Shown: piece after piece, positions 16,526 to 26,363 of the stretch
Layout of the letters: every line of letters starts with the position of its first letter
How positions within the stretch are numbered: the first letter of the stretch is position 1
Origin: Deltaproteobacteria bacterium
Lineage (GTDB): Bacteria; Desulfobacterota; Syntrophia; Syntrophales; UBA2210
DNA length: 35,737 nucleotides
Reading direction: 5' to 3'
Assembly: GCA_018399535.1 (NCBI GenBank)
Contig: JAGYOR010000004.1
Span: 1 to 35,737, forward strand
Program-made: the position numbers and the translations under genes
Notes under the pieces: generated by a model
Told to the model about the DNA's origin: nothing
Database searches by the model: none
Seen by the model: only the letters and a program-made list of their open reading frames with translations

Positions 16526-16987
16526 ATGCGGGCACTGATTCAGCGGGTTGATTATGCGAAGGTGTATATTGAAGGAATACTTGAAGGATCGGCTCACGTG
16601 GGACTTCTCGTTCTTTTGGGCGTTGCCGCTTCTGACGACGAGGCCGCCGCTGAGATGCTCGCGGAAAAGGTCGTTCATCTCCGGATATTTGAAGACGATG
16701 CCGGGAAGATGAACCGTTCCATCCTGGACGTTTCCGGTGATATGCTGATAATTTCCCAGTTCACCCTGTTTGCCGACACGAGCAAGGGACGGCGACCTTC
16801 TTTTAACGGAGCTTGCGAACCGGTCAAGGCTGAACGATTATATCGTTATTTCGTCGATGTCGTTCGTAGACGGGGCGTTGAAGCATCGACGGGATCATTC
16901 GGGAAAATGATGAAAGTGGAACTCGTCAACAATGGTCCCGTCACCATATTGCTTGATACTGATACCTACGCGGGGGAAAAATCGTGA
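16526..16987 (+). CDS. dtd: D-aminoacyl-tRNA deacylase
   Basis: Dtd removes D-amino acids, and glycine from tRNA-Ala, from mischarged tRNAs, recycling them in the cytoplasm. The 153-residue product begins MRALIQRV and carries the two active-site signatures of the family, SQFTLFAD (about 77-84) and the Gly-Pro motif in NNGPVTILLD (about 135-144). Length is as expected. GGGAG lies shortly before ATG 16526. It is the first gene after a strong-looking promoter and overlaps the DUF1285 gene by GTGA (16984-16987). Position at the head of a guaB-dnaE transcript links translation quality control with nucleotide supply and replication only by cotranscription. Confidence 0.95.
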   Translation: MRALIQRVDYAKVYIEGILEGSAHVGLLVLLGVAASDDEAAAEMLAEKVVHLRIFEDDAGKMNRSILDVSGDMLIISQFTLFADTSKGRRPSFNGACEPVKAERLYRYFVDVVRRRGVEASTGSFGKMMKVELVNNGPVTILLDTDTYAGEKS

Positions 16988-17499
16988 CAGACACAGGCAA
17001 AGACGGCGTCTTACCGGAAAAACAATGGTTCCCCGTCAGGATCGACAAGGACGGGATGTGGTACTATCATGACGCCGAAATATTCAGAAAAGACATCCTG
17101 GCGGAGTTCTTCCAGAATCTGAAGCGCGACGATGACGGCGATTATTATGTCGTCACGGAGGACACCAGACAGTACATCACCGTGGAGGATGTTCCTTTCG
17201 TGGTGAAGGCCGTATGGATCGAAGCTGACGAAACCGGAACGGAGCAGGCAACCATACTGCTGAGCGATGATTCGACGGAAAAGCTTGATGCAGGGACGAT
17301 TCGCTCCGGTGATGGAAATGTGCTGTATTGTTCAATCAAGGGCGGCACATTCGAGGCCCGTTTTTCCCGCGCCGCTTATTATCAACTGGCGCAATACATT
17401 GAATACGATGAAAAAAGCGGTGAATTCGTGTTGATTCTCGAAGGCGGACGCTATCCGCTCGAAAAGGCGGACCACGAGTCATCCCCTAATGGAGGTTGA
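16984..17499 (+). CDS. DUF1285-like protein, unknown function
   Basis: A 171-residue soluble protein resembling the DUF1285 family. The N-terminal part has the pattern of that family: [20 protein letters not shown], then [22 protein letters not shown]. It is acidic and beta-rich with no signal peptide or membrane segment and no catalytic motif I can name. The family assignment is from memory of this pattern, not from a search. GTG 16984 overlaps the dtd stop by 4 nt and is preceded by a GCGGGGG stretch suitable as a ribosome binding site. The guaB gene follows after 2 nt. The function of DUF1285 is not known to me. Confidence 0.75.
   Translation: MTDTGKDGVLPEKQWFPVRIDKDGMWYYHDAEIFRKDILAEFFQNLKRDDDGDYYVVTEDTRQYITVEDVPFVVKAVWIEADETGTEQATILLSDDSTEKLDAGTIRSGDGNVLYCSIKGGTFEARFSRAAYYQLAQYIEYDEKSGEFVLILEGGRYPLEKADHESSPNGG
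17491..17495 (+). promoter_or_regulatory. Ribosome binding site fixing the guaB start
   Basis: GGAGG lies 6 nt before ATG 17502 and overlaps the end of the DUF1285 gene. It rules out the in-frame TTG at 17496, which touches it directly. Confidence 0.75.
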
Positions 17500-17501
17500 A
17501 A

Positions 17502-18968
17502 ATGCTTGACGAACATGTTCCCGAAGGCCTGACGTTTGACGACTTGCTCCTGCTTCCGGCGGAGTCGTCCGCATTGCCCAAAGCGGTGGATACATCAACG
17601 ATTCTGACACACCGGATACGTCTCAGCATTCCACTCATCAGCGCAGCCATGGACACGGTTACTGAATCCCGCACCGCGATCTGCCTGGCACGTGAAGGAG
17701 GTATTGGAACGATACACCGCAATATGAGCATCGAACGCCAGGCCATCGAAGTAGACCGGGTAAAAAAATCAGAAAGCGGCATGGTTGTCGATCCTATTAC
17801 AATCGAACCGGAACAGAAAGTAGCCGATGCACTCAGCCTGATGAGCCGCTACAGCATATCGGGCGTACCGGTCGTCAAAGGAAGAAAACTCGTTGGAATC
17901 CTTACCAATCGGGATTTGAGATTCGAAGACGATCTCGAACAGCCGGTGTCTTCCGTGATGACGAAGGAAAACCTCGTCACAGTATCGGCGGATATAACGC
18001 TCGAGGAATCCAAGAAGCTTCTTCACAAACACCGGATCGAAAAGCTGCTGGTCGTCGATGGTGACTACAATCTGAAGGGGCTGATCACCATCAAGGATAT
18101 TGAGAAAATAAGGCGTTATCCAGAGGCCTGCAAGGATTCGCTGGGTCGCCTGCGGGTGGCGGCAGCCGTGGGCATTGTTGACCGGGAACCGCGAATTCAG
18201 GCGCTTCTTGACGCGGGCGCCGATGTTATCGTCATCGATACGTCGCATGGTCATTCTTCGGTTGTCCTTGATGCCATCCGGTCCACCAAGGCGAATTTCC
18301 CCGACTGCGATCTCATAGCGGGGAATGTAGCCACCGGTGAAGGCACCGAAGCGCTTATCAAGGCCGGAGTGGACGCGGTCAAGGTCGGCGTGGGTCCCGG
18401 CTCAATCTGCACGACGCGCATTGTCGCCGGCGTCGGAGTTCCACAGATGACGGCTATACGGGAGTGTACCAAAATGGCCGTAAAATACGACATCCCGGTA
18501 ATCGCCGACGGCGGCATCAAGTATTCCGGAGACGTGGTCAAGGCGCTTGCGGCCGGAGCGAACTCCGTCATGATCGGCAGTCTTTTCGCCGGCACCGAGG
18601 AAAGTCCCGGAGAAACCGTTCTTTTTCAGGGGAGAACCTATAAGGTGTACCGCGGTATGGGATCACTGGAGGCCATGAAGGCGGGGAGCAAAGACCGTTA
18701 TTACCACGGAGACGAATTCGAAAATACCACCATGAAGCTCGTCCCCGAGGGCATTGAAGGCAGGGTACCCTTTCGGGGGACGCTTTCGGCCAGCGTACAC
18801 CAGCTCATAGGCGGCATTCAGTCGGGTATGGGATATGTTGGATGCCACACAATCGATGAATTGCGAACAAAGACGAAATTTGTACGCATAACCAATGCCG
18901 GACTTCGCGAGAGTCATGTTCACGACGTGATAATCACCAAGGAAGCTCCCAATTACTGGATTGACTGA
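17502..18968 (+). CDS. guaB: Inosine-5'-monophosphate dehydrogenase
   Basis: IMPDH oxidises IMP to XMP with NAD+, the committed step of GMP synthesis. The 488-residue product contains the N-terminal barrel part ([13 protein letters not shown]), two CBS domains (about 96-205) that usually bind purine nucleotides as regulators, and the catalytic loop GPGSICTTR with Cys303 at the active site. The later motif [15 protein letters not shown] forms part of the mobile flap region, and GRVPFRG follows. All key residues are present and the length is typical. It is flanked by DUF1285 (2 nt upstream) and dnaE (3 nt downstream). guaA, a frequent partner, is not in the window. Confidence 0.97.
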   Translation: MLDEHVPEGLTFDDLLLLPAESSALPKAVDTSTILTHRIRLSIPLISAAMDTVTESRTAICLAREGGIGTIHRNMSIERQAIEVDRVKKSESGMVVDPITIEPEQKVADALSLMSRYSISGVPVVKGRKLVGILTNRDLRFEDDLEQPVSSVMTKENLVTVSADITLEESKKLLHKHRIEKLLVVDGDYNLKGLITIKDIEKIRRYPEACKDSLGRLRVAAAVGIVDREPRIQALLDAGADVIVIDTSHGHSSVVLDAIRSTKANFPDCDLIAGNVATGEGTEALIKAGVDAVKVGVGPGSICTTRIVAGVGVPQMTAIRECTKMAVKYDIPVIADGGIKYSGDVVKALAAGANSVMIGSLFAGTEESPGETVLFQGRTYKVYRGMGSLEAMKAGSKDRYYHGDEFENTTMKLVPEGIEGRVPFRGTLSASVHQLIGGIQSGMGYVGCHTIDELRTKTKFVRITNAGLRESHVHDVIITKEAPNYWID

Positions 18969-18971
18969 CCG

Positions 18972-21900
18972 ATGCAGCACAGCGATTTTGTTCATCTTCA
19001 TGTCCACACGCAGTACAGCCTTCTTGACGGCGCCATACGTCTCGACGACCTTTTCGAGGCGGCCAGGAATTTTAAAATGCCGGCTGTCGCCATCACTGAT
19101 CACGGCAACATGTTCGGGGCGATCGATTTTTATCAGAAGGCCCTGAGTTACGGCATCAAGCCGATTATCGGCTGCGAACTGTACGTGACGATGGGAAGCC
19201 GTTTCGACAAGGGGGCCTCGGATTCCGGCGACACACCCCGTCATCTTGTAGTCCTTGCCCGCAACATGGAGGGCTATCGGAATCTCATGAAGCTCACCAG
19301 CAGCGGTTACCTTGAAGGCTTCTACTACCGGCCTCGCGTCGATAAACAGCTGCTCGCGGAATGCAGCGGTGGACTTATCGGCATGAGCGCCTGCCTGAAC
19401 GGCGAAGTGGCTTCCTGTATTCTGTCGGGAAACCGTTCCGGAGCGGAACGGGCGGCGGCAGAGTACCGGGACATCTTCGGCGAAGGAAATTTTTACCTGG
19501 AACTCATGGAAAACGGGCTGCCGGAACAGAAAGAAGCAAACGCGGGTCTCGTCGACGTGAGCCGGAAGCTCAACATCCCCCTCGTAGCCACGAACGATTG
19601 TCATTACCTGCGTCGCGAAAACGCGGAAGCACATGAAATCCTGCTGTGCATTCAGACGGGGAAGACCATAGACGATCCGAACAGAATGCGGTTCAAAACC
19701 GACCAGTTTTACTTCAAATCACCGGAAGAGATGAAGCAGAACTTCAGCTATGCGCCGGAAGCCATCGAAAACACGATCGCCATATCGGAGCGGTGTAATC
19801 TGACGCTGGATTTCGATCAGATATTTCTTCCTCACTTTGAGCTGGACGAGAGCGTATCTACTGAAGAATACCTGCGAAAACACGCACGCCAGGGATTGGA
19901 AAGGCTTTTTACATCCATTTCGGGAGGTGATCGTCCCGAGGTACAGGAGCGCTACAGGGAGCGTCTTGAAAGCGAACTGGACATAATCGAATCGATGGGA
20001 TTCCCCGGGTATTTTCTTATCGTGGCCGATTTTGTCGACTACGCGAAAAGAAACTCGATTCCCGTGGGACCCGGGCGGGGTTCAGCCGCGGGAAGTCTCG
20101 TCGCCTGGGCACTGGGGATCACCACCATCGATCCCATACGGTACGGGCTCTTTTTTGAACGTTTTCTCAACCCCGACAGGCGCAGCATGCCGGACATCGA
20201 TATCGATTTCTGCATCGAGGGGCGGGATGCCATCATAGACTACGTTACCCGCAAGTACGGCGCGGACCGTGTAAGCCAGATCATTACCTTCGGGAAAATG
20301 CAGGCAAAGGCGGTAGTAAGGGACGTCGGGCGGGCTCTCAACATGCCCTACGGGGAAGTTGACCGTATAGCCAAGCTTATTCCAAACGTGTTGAATATTA
20401 CTCTTGACGATGCCGTCAAGCGTGAGAGCAGGCTCAGGGAAGAAATCGACAAGAATCCCGCCATCAAAAAACTTATAGACATGTCAAAATCCCTTGAGGG
20501 CCTGACGCGTCACGCTTCAACCCACGCCGCCGGCGTCGTGATTTCCGATGTGCCTCTCGTCGAGCGGGTGCCGCTTTTCAAAAGCCCCAGAAACGACGAC
20601 GTGGTCACCCAGTACCCTATGAACGACCTGCAGCGGGTTGGATTGACCAAGTTCGATTTTCTCGGGCTCAAAACACTGACCGTCATCGAGAAGACGCTGC
20701 GGTTCATCGAGAAGGGAAGGGGGGTCAAGCTCGATTTTGACGAGATTCCTCTTGATGATTCAAAGACATACCAGCTCCTCATGAACGGGCAGACGGACGG
20801 CGTCTTCCAGCTTGAAAGTTCGGGCATGAAAGATATTCTTGTTTCAATGAAACCCGACCGCATTGAAGACCTGATTGCTCTTATAGCCTTGTACCGCCCC
20901 GGGCCCATGAACATGGTGCCGGATTTTATCGCCCGTAAACAGGGAAGGCAGAAAATCTCCTACGAAGTCGGTCAGCTCGAAAATATTCTGAAAGAAACGT
21001 ACGGCGTTATTCTGTACCAGGAACAGGTGATGCAGATCGCCAGCACCATAGGAAACTATACCATGGCCGAGGCGGACAATCTCCGGCGGGTCATGAGCAA
21101 AAAAAAGGTTTCCGATATGGAGCGTGAGAAACCCAAGTTTCTGGAGGGCGCCAAGAAAATCAAGATCAACGAGGCGCGGGCAAAAAAAATCTGGGAGCAG
21201 ATGGAGACGTTCGCAGAATATGGATTCAACAAGTCCCACAGCACGGCTTACGCCTTCATTTCATTCCAGACCGCTTACCTGAAGGCCCATTATCCCGTCG
21301 AGTTCATGGCCGCGCTTCTTACAAGTGAAAAGAACAATCGCGACAATATAATAAAATACATCAGTGAGTGCCGTGACATGGGAATCCCGGTGCTTCCTCC
21401 CGACGTAAATGAATCAGAAAAAGATTTCAGCGTGACCACGGATCAAAGTATACGCTTCGGCCTTGCGGCGGTGAAAAACGTCGGTGAAGGGGCCGTGGAT
21501 GCCATTATAGAAGCCCGTAATGAATCGGGAACCCGCGAACTCTTTCCATCCTTTTATGATTTCTGCACACGCACTGATTTTCGAAAAGTAAACAAAAAGG
21601 TGGTCGAAAGTCTCATCAAGTGTGGAGCTTTTGATTCCCTCGAACCCAACCGTCGCCGTCTGATGGAGGGATACGAGGCTATCGTCGATCTTGCCCAGAA
21701 GCGGAAAAAGGATCGACTGAGCGGTCAGAAAAGCCTTTTTGACCAGCCCGAAATGATGGAAGAAGCGGAACCTTCGCTTCCAGACATTCCCGAATGGGAC
21801 CAGGATGAATTGCTCGCCCACGAAAAGGACACCCTCGGGTTTTATGTTTCCGGGCATCCACTTCTCAAATATTCCGACATGCTCGGACTGGTCGCATCGG

Positions 21901-22430
21901 CTACATCGGAAACGGTGGGGTCTCTTTCGGATGGATCACCGGTAAGCATCTGCGGCGTTGTCAGCGGCGTTCGAGAGGTTTCGACGCGAAAAAAAGAAAC
22001 GATGGCATACGTAACGCTCGACGATATGAAGGGTCTTGTTTCCATCATACTGTTCCCGGAAGTATATCGTGCAACGTACGGCCTGATCGCCGGAGACATG
22101 CCCATTCATGTTAAGGGAACCATCGACGCGGGCGAAGAGGGGACAAAGATTCTTGCCACAGAGGTCGTTCCCCTTGAAGATGCCGTAAAAAACCCAGTAG
22201 GATCGGCCCATTTCACCGCCAACCTGGCGAATATCGAGCAGAACCTGGGGACCCTCAAAGAAATACTTGAGAAACACAGGGGAAGCTGCCCGGCCTATCT
22301 CCACCTCAACGGCGACAATCACGCCGAAACCATTATTTATCTCGGCGAAAAAGGCAAGGTGGAGCTGTCCGACTCGATCCGCGCCGATGTGGACCGTATT
22401 CTCGGTCCCGGTTCGACCGTGTTTATCTGA
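18972..22430 (+). CDS. dnaE: DNA polymerase III subunit alpha
   Basis: The catalytic subunit of the replicative polymerase, 1152 residues, close to the E. coli length. The PHP domain begins at the N-terminus (FVHLHVHTQYSLLDGA, ITDHGNM). The C-family polymerase core has GPGRGSAAGSLVAW and the catalytic aspartates in PDIDIDF (407-413). After the helix-hairpin-helix region a likely beta-clamp binding motif, QKSLF, sits at 919-923. An OB-fold segment follows (from about 990; VSICGVVSGVRE). It is a DnaE1-type enzyme; no PolC-type exonuclease insert is present. ATG 18972 is 3 nt after guaB, with no clear Shine-Dalgarno sequence, so translation may depend on the upstream gene. Confidence 0.97.
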   Translation: MQHSDFVHLHVHTQYSLLDGAIRLDDLFEAARNFKMPAVAITDHGNMFGAIDFYQKALSYGIKPIIGCELYVTMGSRFDKGASDSGDTPRHLVVLARNMEGYRNLMKLTSSGYLEGFYYRPRVDKQLLAECSGGLIGMSACLNGEVASCILSGNRSGAERAAAEYRDIFGEGNFYLELMENGLPEQKEANAGLVDVSRKLNIPLVATNDCHYLRRENAEAHEILLCIQTGKTIDDPNRMRFKTDQFYFKSPEEMKQNFSYAPEAIENTIAISERCNLTLDFDQIFLPHFELDESVSTEEYLRKHARQGLERLFTSISGGDRPEVQERYRERLESELDIIESMGFPGYFLIVADFVDYAKRNSIPVGPGRGSAAGSLVAWALGITTIDPIRYGLFFERFLNPDRRSMPDIDIDFCIEGRDAIIDYVTRKYGADRVSQIITFGKMQAKAVVRDVGRALNMPYGEVDRIAKLIPNVLNITLDDAVKRESRLREEIDKNPAIKKLIDMSKSLEGLTRHASTHAAGVVISDVPLVERVPLFKSPRNDDVVTQYPMNDLQRVGLTKFDFLGLKTLTVIEKTLRFIEKGRGVKLDFDEIPLDDSKTYQLLMNGQTDGVFQLESSGMKDILVSMKPDRIEDLIALIALYRPGPMNMVPDFIARKQGRQKISYEVGQLENILKETYGVILYQEQVMQIASTIGNYTMAEADNLRRVMSKKKVSDMEREKPKFLEGAKKIKINEARAKKIWEQMETFAEYGFNKSHSTAYAFISFQTAYLKAHYPVEFMAALLTSEKNNRDNIIKYISECRDMGIPVLPPDVNESEKDFSVTTDQSIRFGLAAVKNVGEGAVDAIIEARNESGTRELFPSFYDFCTRTDFRKVNKKVVESLIKCGAFDSLEPNRRRLMEGYEAIVDLAQKRKKDRLSGQKSLFDQPEMMEEAEPSLPDIPEWDQDELLAHEKDTLGFYVSGHPLLKYSDMLGLVASATSETVGSLSDGSPVSICGVVSGVREVSTRKKETMAYVTLDDMKGLVSIILFPEVYRATYGLIAGDMPIHVKGTIDAGEEGTKILATEVVPLEDAVKNPVGSAHFTANLANIEQNLGTLKEILEKHRGSCPAYLHLNGDNHAETIIYLGEKGKVELSDSIRADVDRILGPGSTVFI

Positions 22431-22449
22431 GTTACGGAATTTCAACGCG

Positions 22450-23193
22450 ATGCAGAAATATCACGAACGTGACTATCGTTTTCGCGTGCCTCCGCCTCGG
22501 GGCATGATCTGTCGGACCGTCAAAATCAGGGAGTCCGACCTTGCCGTGATCAGTGAAAGGGATCTATCCCGAAAGGCAATGACGGTTCTTGCCGAATACC
22601 GACGTCAAATCGAGGCGTATGCCTCGACAAGAAAGGATTTTCTGACGGCACTTGCTCCGTTGAAAGACGATCAATGGGCGCCGGCGATCGTCAGGGACAT
22701 GATGAAAGCGTCCCGTACCGTCGGAGTCGGACCAATGGCCGCCGTGGCCGGCGCGATAGCGGAATACGTCTGCAGGGACATTGCAACTGAAAGCGAAGAT
22801 ATCATCATCGAAAACGGGGGGGACATTTTTCTTTTGCTGCGTACGAGGAGTTCACGCGTAGCGCTCTTTGCCGGAGATTCCACGTTGAGTAACAAAATGT
22901 CGCTCATCATTGAACCGGTGAAGACGCCGGTGGCCGTCTGTACCTCGTCGGCGACGGTGGGTCCGTCGCTGAGTTTCGGTCGTGCCGACGCGGCCTGCGT
23001 CGTTTCGAATTCGGGTGCGCTTGCAGACGCGGCGGCAACGTTACTGTGCAACAAGACGAAAAAGAAAGGTGATATCAAAACGTCGCTGGAGCTGGCAGAG
23101 ACAATAGAGGGGGTACGGGGAGCTGTTCTTATAGTGGGAGACACATTCGGTGCTTGGGGCGACGTGGAACTGGGAGATGCAGGATCAGCGTGA
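22450..23193 (+). CDS. UPF0280 family protein (ApbE-like fold)
   Basis: A 247-residue protein that fits the UPF0280 family, described mainly from methanogens and anaerobic bacteria and thought to be a distant relative of ApbE flavin transferases. Recognisable stretches are GPMAAVAGAIAEYV (about 94-107), IIENGGDIFL (about 118-127), SSATVGPSLSFGRADAACVV and GALADAAAT. The Asn-Gly-Gly-Asp motif resembles the one used for flavin handling in ApbE, but whether it binds flavin is unknown. The ATG at 22450 is preferred; the frame stays open upstream, but that extension lies inside dnaE and has no family similarity. It follows dnaE after 19 nt and is convergent with the nitroreductase gene. Confidence 0.8.
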   Translation: MQKYHERDYRFRVPPPRGMICRTVKIRESDLAVISERDLSRKAMTVLAEYRRQIEAYASTRKDFLTALAPLKDDQWAPAIVRDMMKASRTVGVGPMAAVAGAIAEYVCRDIATESEDIIIENGGDIFLLLRTRSSRVALFAGDSTLSNKMSLIIEPVKTPVAVCTSSATVGPSLSFGRADAACVVSNSGALADAAATLLCNKTKKKGDIKTSLELAETIEGVRGAVLIVGDTFGAWGDVELGDAGSA

Positions 23194-23258
23194 TATCGAC
23201 ATAAAGTTTACATAACATATCTTATCAGACATTTAAATTGTTGGGTCCGTCGATGTCA

Positions 23259-23924
23259 TCAGTCCACCCAGCGTACTATTTCATCTTTCTCGACTCTCAC
23301 CCTCTCGAACGTGTTTACGGGATTCTCCCGGTCCGTGTATCCCAGTGCCACTCCCGCGACTATTCTCTCGTTCTGCGAAATGTTGAATAGTTCACGCATG
23401 AGTCCGGGATACCTGACCGCCGCCGCCATGATGCAACTTCCGACGCCCTTTTCGTGAGCGAGGAGACACAGTGTCTGGATGAATGCCCCCGCGTCGAGCA
23501 TCGCGTATTCGAGGGACAATTCCTTTTCGATGCTTACCACTACCAGGACAGGAGCGCCGAAAAGCTCGGCCATTCGAAGGTAAAAGGCATTCCGTCCTTC
23601 CCTGTCGTCGCGCGCAATTGAAAGAGATGAAAGGGTTCTTCTTCCCACGTCCCGGTATCGTTCCAGGCAGCGAGACGGCCATTTTTCAGGCATGGAGACA
23701 TCAGGTTCCGACGGCGCGCCCGACATGGCGAGCCTCGTGCTTTCTTCCTTGAATCGGCGGAGTGTTTCGCCTCGTACAACGGTAACATTCCACGGCTGTG
23801 TATTTCCCCATGAAGGAGTCCAGCGGGCAGCATCGATAATTTCATCAATCAGCGTTTTTTCAGGCGGTGTATCGCTGAACTCCCGTATGCTTCGACGTGT
23901 CAGAACAGCTTCGAACAAATTCAC
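23259..23924 (-). CDS. Nitroreductase-family FMN oxidoreductase
   Basis: A 221-residue FMN-dependent NAD(P)H oxidoreductase of the nitroreductase superfamily; the physiological substrate cannot be told. The N-terminus has the phosphate-binding RRSIREF (10-16) and the AARWTPSWGNTQPWN segment that packs on the flavin. The C-terminal half has LEYAMLDAGAFIQTL and GVGSCIMAA, and a final GYTDRENPVN. The start is GTG 23924 with GGAG 7 nt upstream. It is the last gene of the minus-strand group, separated from the CoA ligase by an AT-rich 90-nt gap that may hold its own promoter, and is convergent with UPF0280. Confidence 0.9.
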   Translation of the reverse strand: MNLFEAVLTRRSIREFSDTPPEKTLIDEIIDAARWTPSWGNTQPWNVTVVRGETLRRFKEESTRLAMSGAPSEPDVSMPEKWPSRCLERYRDVGRRTLSSLSIARDDREGRNAFYLRMAELFGAPVLVVVSIEKELSLEYAMLDAGAFIQTLCLLAHEKGVGSCIMAAAVRYPGLMRELFNISQNERIVAGVALGYTDRENPVNTFERVRVEKDEIVRWVD

Positions 23925-23940
23925 GGTCGCCCTCCCCCTT

Positions 23941-24020
23941 TATCAAATAACTTAAAGCGATGGATAAATAATAAAGTTAATTATTCAATAATAACAGTAC
24001 TATTAATTAATATATTATCG
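23941..24020. other. AT-rich intergenic island
   Basis: Fourteen of these 80 bases are G or C (about 82% AT), in sharp contrast with the surrounding coding DNA. It lies between the end of the CoA ligase gene and the nitroreductase start and contains several short AT-only inverted repeats (for example TTAATTA and TAATTAA). A promoter for the nitroreductase is likely here, but no single -35/-10 pair stands out. Confidence 0.7.
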
Positions 24021-25448
24021 AACTTTTCCGTAATATACCAGTGCCGACATGGCGCGGGCGCATTGTTCCGGCGTATCATATATGGGAATACCGCCGTCTT
24101 TCAGTATGGATTCCATGACGTCCTTTTCCAAACGCGCAAACCGCAGGCATATGACCGGTTTGCCGTGAACGACTGGCAACGACGCGTATATCTTCGCTCC
24201 TTCGACGGCTTTCTGTACCGGATCGGGGAGCGTTTCGGGCCGGTCGGGGTCGATATCGAGTGACGGGTCCCATATCTGGGGGCTGACGGGAACATTGCTG
24301 ATGACGCCGTCAATATAATCAAGCTCCAGAAGACGTCGAATGATGTCGGCTTCCTGGAGTGCGGTCCTTTGACTTCCGGCGAAATCGACGGGATTTTTTG
24401 CCGGCGGCGCATGGCCGGGAAGAAGAGCGCTGATCATTGAAGCGGTTTCCTGGTCGAGTTCAGGAAGATCGAGACCGAGTGCCGAGCAGGCGTCTGTCCC
24501 GACAACGCCCTGGCCGCCGCTTCCCAGTATGGCCACGCGGTTTCCCGCAGGAAGCGGAAGCCCCACCAGCGCCTCGGCTATCTCAAAAAGGTGAAAAGCC
24601 TCGCGTACCTGAATAATGCCGGCCTGGCGGCACATGCCGTCGAATACACGTCCCGAACCGGCGACTGAGGCGGTATGAGACATAGTCGCCCGCTGCCCGA
24701 CAAGAGATCGACCGGCCTTGTAAAGAACGATGGGTTTTATTTTCGATACCCGTTCCGCCGTTTCGAAAAAGCGACGCCCGTCCCGTAACCCTTCCAGGTA
24801 GATGGTGATAACTTTCGTGCCGTCGTCATCGGCAAGATATGACAGGTAATCAGAGACATCCAGGTCGGCCTGATTGCCGATGCTTATAAAGGAACGCAGG
24901 CCGTAGCCCTTCTCGTTCGCAACCTGTGCCAGGGCGACGCCGAAGGTACCGCTTTGCGAAATGAAGCTCACAGGACCGGCGGTGACGGGGCGGCTGAAGC
25001 AGAGGTTAAGGTTGACTGCGGCGCTCCAGAGGCCCATGCAGTTGGGTCCCACGAAACGGATGCCGTATTTTTCGGAGACTGAGCGGGCTTCGCTCTCGAG
25101 AATCAAGCCTTTTTCACCTGTTTCGGCGAACCCGGCGGATATAACCACGGCCCCCCTGATGCCGCTCACGGCGCAATCGCGCAGGCGATCAGGAACTGAG
25201 GCCGCAGGAGTCGTTATCACAGCGAGGTCGACAGGTTCCGGCAGGTCAAAAACAGTCGGGTAGCATGGCAATCCCTGTATTTCGTCATTACCCGGATTGA
25301 CCGGGTAGACACGCCCCCTGAATCCGGTCGCGAGAAGGCGTTGCACCATCATGAACCCCCACTTGCCAACTTGGCTCGAGGCCCCGACAACTGCCACCGA
25401 GGAGGGTTTTAAAATACAGTCAAGATCAGCTCCGGCATGCTGTATCAC
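24015..25448 (-). CDS. ADP-forming acyl-CoA synthetase, alpha-type subunit (AcdA-like)
   Basis: A CoA-binding/ligase protein of 477 residues with the domain order of the alpha subunit of ADP-forming acetyl/acyl-CoA synthetase, which turns acyl-CoA, ADP and phosphate into acid, CoA and ATP. Residues 17-31 (SVAVVGASSQVGKWG) form the CoA-binding Rossmann fold. The second part has FVGPNCMGL and FISQSGTFGVA, and the third has the phosphohistidine motif SHTAS with His258, close to the position known in characterised enzymes. The ATP-grasp beta subunit is absent from the protein and its neighbours, so it must be encoded elsewhere for full activity. GTG 25448 has AAGGA just upstream. It lies 1 nt after cbpA and in the same orientation as iorAB. 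Confidence 0.85.
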   Translation of the reverse strand: MIQHAGADLDCILKPSSVAVVGASSQVGKWGFMMVQRLLATGFRGRVYPVNPGNDEIQGLPCYPTVFDLPEPVDLAVITTPAASVPDRLRDCAVSGIRGAVVISAGFAETGEKGLILESEARSVSEKYGIRFVGPNCMGLWSAAVNLNLCFSRPVTAGPVSFISQSGTFGVALAQVANEKGYGLRSFISIGNQADLDVSDYLSYLADDDGTKVITIYLEGLRDGRRFFETAERVSKIKPIVLYKAGRSLVGQRATMSHTASVAGSGRVFDGMCRQAGIIQVREAFHLFEIAEALVGLPLPAGNRVAILGSGGQGVVGTDACSALGLDLPELDQETASMISALLPGHAPPAKNPVDFAGSQRTALQEADIIRRLLELDYIDGVISNVPVSPQIWDPSLDIDPDRPETLPDPVQKAVEGAKIYASLPVVHGKPVICLRFARLEKDVMESILKDGGIPIYDTPEQCARAMSALVYYGKVR

Positions 25449-25449
25449 A

Positions 25450-26361
25450 CTACAATCCTTCCTCGGCCAGTTTCTTGATGAGGCGTTCCTGCATGTCCGT
25501 GATTGATTTCGGCACTTTTATCGTGAGGTACAGGTAGGCGTTTCCCCTTCCGTTACCCCTGAATCTCGGCATACCGAACCCCTTCATCCTGATTTTTGTG
25601 TGCGGCTGCGATCCGGGTGGTATCTTGACGCGCTTGACAACGCCGTCAATGGTGGGAACGTCGATGGCAGCACCAAGAACAGCCTGGGAATACGTAACAG
25701 TCTGTTGAATCGTCAGGTCGTCGCCGTGCCGGCCAAACCGTTCATGCGGAAGCACGCGTATTGTAATATAAATGTCGCCCGCGCTGCCTCCGTAGGTTCC
25801 GGCGCCTCCCCTGCCCGGAAGTCTCAGCCTCTGCCCCGTCGAGATTCCCGGCGATACCTTGACCAGGAGTTTTTCACCGTGTCCTGATGAGGGTATTGAA
25901 AGTTTTTTTTCAGTGCCGGTAAACGCTTCTTCCAGGGTGATGTCGAGGTTGTAATCGACGTCATTTCCCCGTCTCGGCCTGGGCGAATGCTGTTCCTGCC
26001 GGAAGCCGCCGAACAGGTCGGCAAAGGGATCGTCTCTGAAGGCGGTACGCCGTCCACCCCGCCCCCCGAAACCGAATTCCCGCAGTATGGACTGGAAATC
26101 GAAATTTCTGAAAATGTCTTCCTGTGAAAACCGCCTGCCGAAGGCCTGTGAACCATACGTATCGTATTCACTGCGTTTCTTCGGGTCGCTCAGCACGGCG
26201 TAAGCCTCGCTGATTTTTTTAAACCGGGTTTCCGCTTCTTTGTCGCCGGGATTGCGATCGGGATGATAGAGAAGGGCCTTCTTTCGATAGGCTTTCTTGA
26301 TTTCCTCTGCCGACGCCTTGCGGTCCACGCCCAGTATCGTGTAGTAATCTTCGTTGCTCAT
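25450..26361 (-). CDS. cbpA: DnaJ-type co-chaperone of class B (CbpA-like)
   Basis: A 303-residue Hsp40 that would deliver clients to DnaK and stimulate its ATPase. The J domain (1-70) contains the essential HPD at 33-35 in LLYHPDRN. A Gly/Phe-rich stretch (about 95-118) follows, then two beta-sandwich substrate-binding domains (about 135-295) with [16 protein letters not shown] and FGRHGDDL. The four CxxCxGxG zinc repeats of true DnaJ are missing, so it is a CbpA/class B form. The ATG at 26361 lies 2 nt after the yidD stop with no strong ribosome binding site, suggesting coupled translation. Neither dnaK nor grpE is nearby. Confidence 0.92.
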   Translation of the reverse strand: MSNEDYYTILGVDRKASAEEIKKAYRKKALLYHPDRNPGDKEAETRFKKISEAYAVLSDPKKRSEYDTYGSQAFGRRFSQEDIFRNFDFQSILREFGFGGRGGRRTAFRDDPFADLFGGFRQEQHSPRPRRGNDVDYNLDITLEEAFTGTEKKLSIPSSGHGEKLLVKVSPGISTGQRLRLPGRGGAGTYGGSAGDIYITIRVLPHERFGRHGDDLTIQQTVTYSQAVLGAAIDVPTIDGVVKRVKIPPGSQPHTKIRMKGFGMPRFRGNGRGNAYLYLTIKVPKSITDMQERLIKKLAEEGL

Positions 26362-26363
26362 GG

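Noticed and set aside
18663-19634. Minus-strand open frame of 323 codons
   Set aside because: It runs antisense across guaB and the start of dnaE, both firmly identified, and the translation looks like no known protein.
22267-22449. N-terminal extension of the UPF0280 gene
   Set aside because: The frame stays open, but these codons lie within dnaE and the peptide does not resemble the family; ATG 22450 is the sensible start.
23194-23258. Possible terminator between convergent UPF0280 and nitroreductase genes
   Set aside because: ATCGAC and GTCGAT form only a six-base inverted pair far apart, without a GC stem and T run.
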